A DNA stretch of 7,650 bases from Clostridiales bacterium. GTDB lineage: Bacteria > Bacillota > Clostridia > Oscillospirales > CAG-382. Below the pieces are notes generated by a model. The model was given only the letters and a program-made list of their open reading frames with translations. It did no database searches and had not been told where the DNA came from. The stretch covers positions 1-7,650 of the forward strand of contig DMMZ01000002.1 of the NCBI GenBank assembly GCA_003452915.1, given 5' to 3'. This document shows, one piece after another, positions 5,704 to 7,650 of this stretch. A program made the translations under genes and the position numbers. The first letter of the stretch is position 1; every line of letters begins with the position of its first letter.

Positions 5704-5982
5704 TTATTTATAGTTATATATCCGAGGAGACCTTGTAGCATAAGGATTATTTACTGATTCGGAGCTATAAGGGCTACCATATTTGCCATACTGATTATTT
5801 ATACTGTCAGAGGAATACGAGCTGCCATACCTACCATATGTATTAGATACTGATTCCGGATCATACTTGTTGCTGTTCAATTTACCTAAATACTTCCCAT
5901 CATAACTGTATAATTTATTGTCTGCGATAGCAAAAGCAGATACAAAAAGCAATAACAAAACAGATACAGATAAATTTTTCAT
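5704..5982 (-). CDS. Exported tandem-repeat protein, 92 aa
   Basis: A signal peptide (MKNLSVSVLLLLFVSAFAIA, cleavage expected after residue 20) is followed by a DNKLYSYDGKYLGKLNSNKY segment. Then come tandem 16-residue units rich in Tyr, Gly, Ser and Asn: SVSNTYGRYGSSYSSD, SINNQYGKYGSPYSSE and a partial SVNNPYATRSP. Similar short secreted proteins with the YDGKYLG start and YGxYGSxYS repeats are common across bacteria as conserved hypotheticals; their function is not known to me. The Tyr/Gly repeats suggest an extended or surface-associated peptide. Translation starts from AAGGAG 8 nt before the ATG. It is divergent from the XRE gene at 6149, and both may answer to the operators between them. 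Confidence 0.8.
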   Translation of the reverse strand: MKNLSVSVLLLLFVSAFAIADNKLYSYDGKYLGKLNSNKYDPESVSNTYGRYGSSYSSDSINNQYGKYGSPYSSESVNNPYATRSPRIYNYK

Positions 5983-6099
5983 GAATATTTCTCCTTATTT
6001 GATTACGTGAAAATGACAATACTAAATCAGAGTTTTGCAGAAAGATATCACTATATTATCATTGAATTATAAAAAATAATATAGGCTAAATCTAATATT

Positions 6100-6115
6100 G
6101 TTGCACTCATGCAAC
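6100..6115. promoter_or_regulatory. Operator copy 1, GTTGCA-N4-TGCAAC
   Basis: A perfect 6-bp inverted repeat in the gap between the 92-aa exported-protein gene and the XRE gene. Its core TTGCA-N4-TGCAA recurs at 6141-6154, with centres 40 bp apart, close to four helical turns. A likely binding site for the XRE regulator at 6149. Confidence 0.65.
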
Positions 6116-6133
6116 TAGCGTAAAAGCCTTTCC

Positions 6134-6142
6134 TGTTATATT
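6134..6142 (+). promoter_or_regulatory. Extended -10 promoter for the XRE gene, leaderless
   Basis: TG-T-TATATT is an extended -10 element (one mismatch to TATAAT). The matching -35 position is poor. The ATG at 6149 lies 6 nt downstream, at the expected transcription start, and there is no Shine-Dalgarno sequence, so the mRNA is probably leaderless. Confidence 0.5.
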
Positions 6143-6154
6143 GCATTTATGCAA
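6141..6154. promoter_or_regulatory. Operator copy 2, TTGCA-N4-TGCAA, over the XRE start codon
   Basis: A second copy of the TTGCA-N4-TGCAA dyad overlaps the -10 on its left and the ATG (6149-6151) on its right. Binding here would block transcription of the XRE gene directly, which points to autorepression. Confidence 0.65.
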
Positions 6155-6367
6155 CAAGAAAAGATTAATGTTCTATTTGGAAAACATCTTGCTAAACTGA
6201 GACAGGCAAAGGGTTTAACTCTTGAAAAGTTAGCTTATGAAAATGATCTTTCAAAATCAACCATAAGCCGGATCGAAAGAGGTCTTGTTGATGTAAAACT
6301 ATCAACACTTGCCAAGATCGCAGAAGGACTTGATATTTCCCTTGATGAATTAATGAAGGTTCAATAG
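6149..6367 (+). CDS. XRE-family HTH regulator, 72 aa
   Basis: A single-domain Cro/CI-type protein: FGKHLAKLRQAKGLTLEKLA (helices 1-2), then ENDLSKSTISRIERG with the recognition helix, then KLSTLAKIAEGLDISLDELM closing the fold. It should act as a dimeric DNA-binding repressor. The start is fixed by an extended -10 six bases upstream and by the absence of any Shine-Dalgarno, as for the two divergent genes at 473 and 510. Two matching dyads (6100-6115 and 6141-6154), the second over its own start codon, argue for autoregulation and possibly for control of the divergent exported-protein gene. Downstream lie a predicted minus-strand small RNA and a NYN ribonuclease gene, which it may also control. 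Confidence 0.9.
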   Translation: MQQEKINVLFGKHLAKLRQAKGLTLEKLAYENDLSKSTISRIERGLVDVKLSTLAKIAEGLDISLDELMKVQ

Positions 6368-6372
6368 AATAT

Positions 6373-6403
6373 AAAAAATAGAAAAGACCCCTTTCGAGGT
6401 CTT
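6373..6403 (-). terminator. Intrinsic terminator of the minus-strand small RNA, GAAA tetraloop
   Basis: Reading the minus strand, AAGACCTC (6403-6396), loop GAAA and GGGGTCTT (6391-6384) form an 8-bp stem with one G-U wobble, followed by TTCTATTTTTT. On the plus strand the wobble becomes a C-A mismatch and no T-run follows, so the minus strand is the functional one. It lies just past the end of the XRE gene. Confidence 0.75.
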
Positions 6404-6434
6404 CGGACTAACGGGACTACCGTTAGCGGTGTTA
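6373..6434 (-). ncRNA. Predicted structured small RNA, about 60 nt
   Basis: A promoter with a perfect TATAAT, two hairpins and an intrinsic terminator follow one another on the minus strand in the 110-bp gap between the XRE and NYN genes. The expected 5' end is near 6434-6433 (AACACCG...). Hairpin A has 7-bp perfect arms, CTAACGG (6426-6420) and CCGTTAG (6414-6408), with a 5-nt loop and a G-U closing pair outside. A CCG linker and the GAAA-capped terminator follow. In both hairpins the imperfect pair is G-U on the minus strand but C-A on the plus strand, which supports minus-strand RNA. It is divergent from the NYN nuclease and could regulate, guide or be cut by it. I cannot assign it to a named RNA family. 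Confidence 0.65.
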
Positions 6435-6440
6435 ATCATT

Positions 6441-6468
6441 ATTATATCAGATCGATAAACGATAGCAA
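6441..6468 (-). promoter_or_regulatory. Promoter of the minus-strand small RNA
   Basis: -35 TTGCTA (6468-6463) and a perfect -10 TATAAT (6446-6441) are separated by 16 nt. No ORF follows on this strand; instead two hairpins and a terminator follow within 70 nt. The promoter overlaps the leader of the NYN gene, so the two transcripts may interfere. Confidence 0.65.
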
Positions 6469-6477
6469 GAGAAAAAA

Positions 6478-7089
6478 ATGACAAGAGTAATAGCATATAT
6501 TGATGGATTTAACTTATATTATGGATTGAAATCAGCAGGATTACGGAAATGCTATTGGTTAAATCCTAAATTATTGATTGAAAATCTGAAACTACCAACT
6601 CAAACCATTGTTAAGGTTAAATACTTTACAGCAAGAGTTTCCAAGCCTCAAGAAAAACATATAAGACAAAAAACCTATCTGGAAGCATTAGAGACAATTC
6701 CAGACCTTGAAATAATTTATGGTCATTATCTTATGAAGAAGATAACTTGTCGCTATTGTAGTAAAATATTTGATATGCCTGAAGAAAAAATGACTGATGT
6801 TAATATGGGATTGGAAATGCTCTCGGATTGTGTTAAAGATAATTATGATGTAGCTTTTTTAGTTACTGCGGATAGCGATCTGGTTAATGCTATTGATCAT
6901 ATTAAAGCAATTAATTCATTAAAGAAAATATATACATTTTTCCCGCCTAAAAGAAAATCATTTCAATTGAGAAATCGTTCAGATCAATGTTTTGATATTT
7001 TTGAATCGAAAATACACAAAAGTCTTTTGCCAACAAATTTGATAAGTAAATCAGGTTACCCGATTATTTGCCCTGCTAGTTGGTTATAA
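6478..7089 (+). CDS. NYN-domain (PIN-like, LabA/DUF88) ribonuclease, 203 aa
   Basis: NYN proteins are metal-dependent ribonucleases of the PIN-like fold. The motifs are all here: YIDGFNLYYG at the start with D9 and N12, EEKMTDVNMGLEML with D107, and LVTADSDL with D132 and D134. Together these acidic residues make up the usual active site. C91 and C94 (CRYC) form half of a zinc-knuckle-like insertion before the D107 motif, common in this subfamily. The C-terminal LLPTNLI and CPASW segment is also typical. The length is normal and the active site looks intact. The ribosome binding site is weak (AAGAG, 7 nt before the ATG). It follows an XRE regulator and reads away from a predicted small RNA. 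This context suggests a regulated RNase, perhaps a defence or toxin-type effector; the RNA substrate is unknown. Confidence 0.88.
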   Translation: MTRVIAYIDGFNLYYGLKSAGLRKCYWLNPKLLIENLKLPTQTIVKVKYFTARVSKPQEKHIRQKTYLEALETIPDLEIIYGHYLMKKITCRYCSKIFDMPEEKMTDVNMGLEMLSDCVKDNYDVAFLVTADSDLVNAIDHIKAINSLKKIYTFFPPKRKSFQLRNRSDQCFDIFESKIHKSLLPTNLISKSGYPIICPASWL

Positions 7090-7105
7090 CTTTTTTCGGG
7101 AAAGA

Positions 7106-7161
7106 CCAGCTGGGCACAAATTGTGCCTTAAGATGTGGTGGACGTTTTTTGTTATGTCCAC
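7106..7161. repeat. Palindrome cluster downstream of the NYN gene
   Basis: Three dyads lie in a row: CCAGCTGG (7106-7113), GGCACAAATTGTGCC (7113-7127, 7-bp perfect arms around one base) and GTGGAC-N12-GTCCAC (7138-7143 with 7156-7161, T-rich loop). None is followed directly by a T-run, so a standard terminator is doubtful. They may fold in the 3' end of the NYN mRNA or act as protein-binding sites. Confidence 0.5.
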
Positions 7162-7416
7162 AGTCTAGGCATATATTCCAATAACTATTGCTCCCCTTTT
7201 ATGTGGTCGATACAGGTTAACAACATATACCGTATAAGTCTTATAAATAAAAGTTTTAAGCGAAATATCCTATGTTCAATACTGGTCGATAGTGTTCAGG
7301 CTAATTCGTTATGTCCGATATCGTCCATTGTCCATGTGTATTCGGCATACTGAATAATATAAAAGTCCTTTTTGTTTTTTTGTATGGAGTTGAAGGACAG
7401 TATTTACTACAGTTAA

Positions 7417-7432
7417 CCCTACCCCCTCCCCC
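7417..7432 (+). other. C-rich tract (G-rich on the minus strand)
   Basis: CCCTACCCCCTCCCCC stands out in AT-rich surroundings. The minus strand has three G-runs of 3, 5 and 5; this could form at most a two-layer or intermolecular quadruplex. No function is assigned. Confidence 0.4.
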
Positions 7433-7469
7433 GTACGCCATATATATGCAGAGATACAGTCACAAATAC

Positions 7470-7490
7470 TTGTATCTACTTTGTATCTAC
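7470..7490 (+). repeat. Tandem TTGTATCTAC repeats, candidate integrase/Xis arm sites
   Basis: Identical 10-mers at 7470-7479 and 7481-7490 have an 11-bp period, one helical turn. A related inverted copy (TGTATCTC on the minus strand) lies at 7458-7451. They sit about 140 bp inside the att core, a usual place for arm-type integrase or excisionase sites. Confidence 0.5.
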
Positions 7491-7626
7491 CTCGGCGAAA
7501 ATAGTGATAAAAACGAGCAAAACCCGAACAAAAGGAATACATAACAATAAACAGTGCAAGTCAATAACTGCAAGGGATAGGCAGTTTCAGACAAAACCAG
7601 CGAAAACTAGAAAAATCATACAATTA

Positions 7627-7650
7627 CGGTTCGGGACCGAGGGGTCGCCG
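7627..7650 (+). other. Attachment site: 3' part of a tRNA-Pro(CGG) gene, continues past the edge
   Basis: The sequence matches bacterial tRNA-Pro from the anticodon loop on: loop TTCGGGA (7630-7636) with anticodon CGG (7632-7634), 3' anticodon stem CCGAG (7637-7641), variable loop GGGTC (7642-7646), then the start of the T stem (GCCG). E. coli proK shows the same TTCGGGA loop and GGGTC variable loop. Upstream, only three bases (CGG) can pair with the stem, and no D arm or acceptor stem is seen, so this is a displaced 3' fragment. That is what integration into a tRNA gene leaves at the far end of an element. Confidence 0.75.

Larger units (their letters stand above)
7090..7626. other. Non-coding right-end region of the element
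   Basis: No convincing gene is present: the open frames of about 72-77 codons on both strands overlap one another and lack ribosome binding sites. The region holds a cluster of palindromes after the NYN gene, a direct repeat TGGTCGATA (7204-7212 and 7283-7291), GTCCTT/AAGGAC arms around a T-rich stretch (about 7367-7398), a C-rich tract, and tandem TTGTATCTAC copies. This is typical of the regulatory and recombination end of an integrated element. Confidence 0.55.

Noticed and set aside
6384..6426. Plus-strand terminator for the XRE gene at 6149
   Set aside because: On the plus strand both hairpins contain C-A mismatches and no T-run follows; pairing and T-run favour the minus strand.
7135..7544. 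Open frames of 72-77 codons on both strands
   Set aside because: They overlap one another, start from ATG or GTG without ribosome binding sites, show odd composition and cross repeats; read as chance frames in non-coding DNA.
7560..7650. Complete tRNA gene at the right edge
   Set aside because: No acceptor stem or D arm precedes the anticodon loop and only three bases of the 5' anticodon stem match, so it is a 3' fragment.
1..7650. CRISPR array, rRNA or insertion sequence
   Set aside because: No regularly spaced repeats with unique spacers, no rRNA-like sequence and no transposase with terminal inverted repeats were seen.

Overview
The window looks like most of a small integrative element, about 7.6 kb of it visible, in an AT-rich bacterial genome. 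Host clues are indirect. The replication operon uses strong GGAGG ribosome binding sites at 6-8 nt spacing, there is a SpoVG-family gene, and there is a set of small exported proteins. A Firmicute fits, possibly a diderm one such as Negativicutes, but this is a weak inference. The right edge (7627-7650) reads as the 3' part of a tRNA-Pro(CGG): anticodon loop, 3' anticodon stem, variable loop and start of the T arm. The sequence to its left is not tRNA. The left edge carries the start of a leftward integrase-like gene. Together these suggest an element integrated into a tRNA-Pro gene, with the intact tRNA expected just left of the window and the duplicated 3' fragment marking the right end.

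Layout. Positions 1-1328 are the integration and control region: integrase N-terminus (minus), a 64-aa XRE regulator (minus), and a divergent 272-aa protein of unknown function with a winged-helix-like C-terminus. The two divergent starts are only 36 bp apart and share face-to-face sigma70-type promoters, each placed to give a leaderless mRNA. Positions 1542-4413 are a tightly coupled replication operon: SpoVG-like protein, MerR/excisionase-like HTH protein, a stand-alone CHC2 zinc-finger protein, a TOPRIM plus MCM-like AAA+ primase-helicase, and a 47-aa ORF overlapping its 3' end. No capsid, terminase or relaxase gene is visible, so the plan resembles a phage satellite or minimal integrative element.

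Positions 4512-5982 (minus) are cargo: four small genes with signal peptides (142, 119, 49 and 92 aa), none of clear function. Positions 6100-7089 form a second module: an XRE regulator whose start codon lies inside its own candidate operator, a predicted minus-strand small RNA of about 60 nt with its own promoter, two hairpins and an intrinsic terminator, and a NYN/PIN-like ribonuclease reading away from it. This regulator/small-RNA/nuclease module is the best candidate for an undescribed system, perhaps defence or toxin-like. Positions 7090-7626 look non-coding and hold inverted and direct repeats, including tandem 10-mers that could be integrase or excisionase arm sites near the att site.
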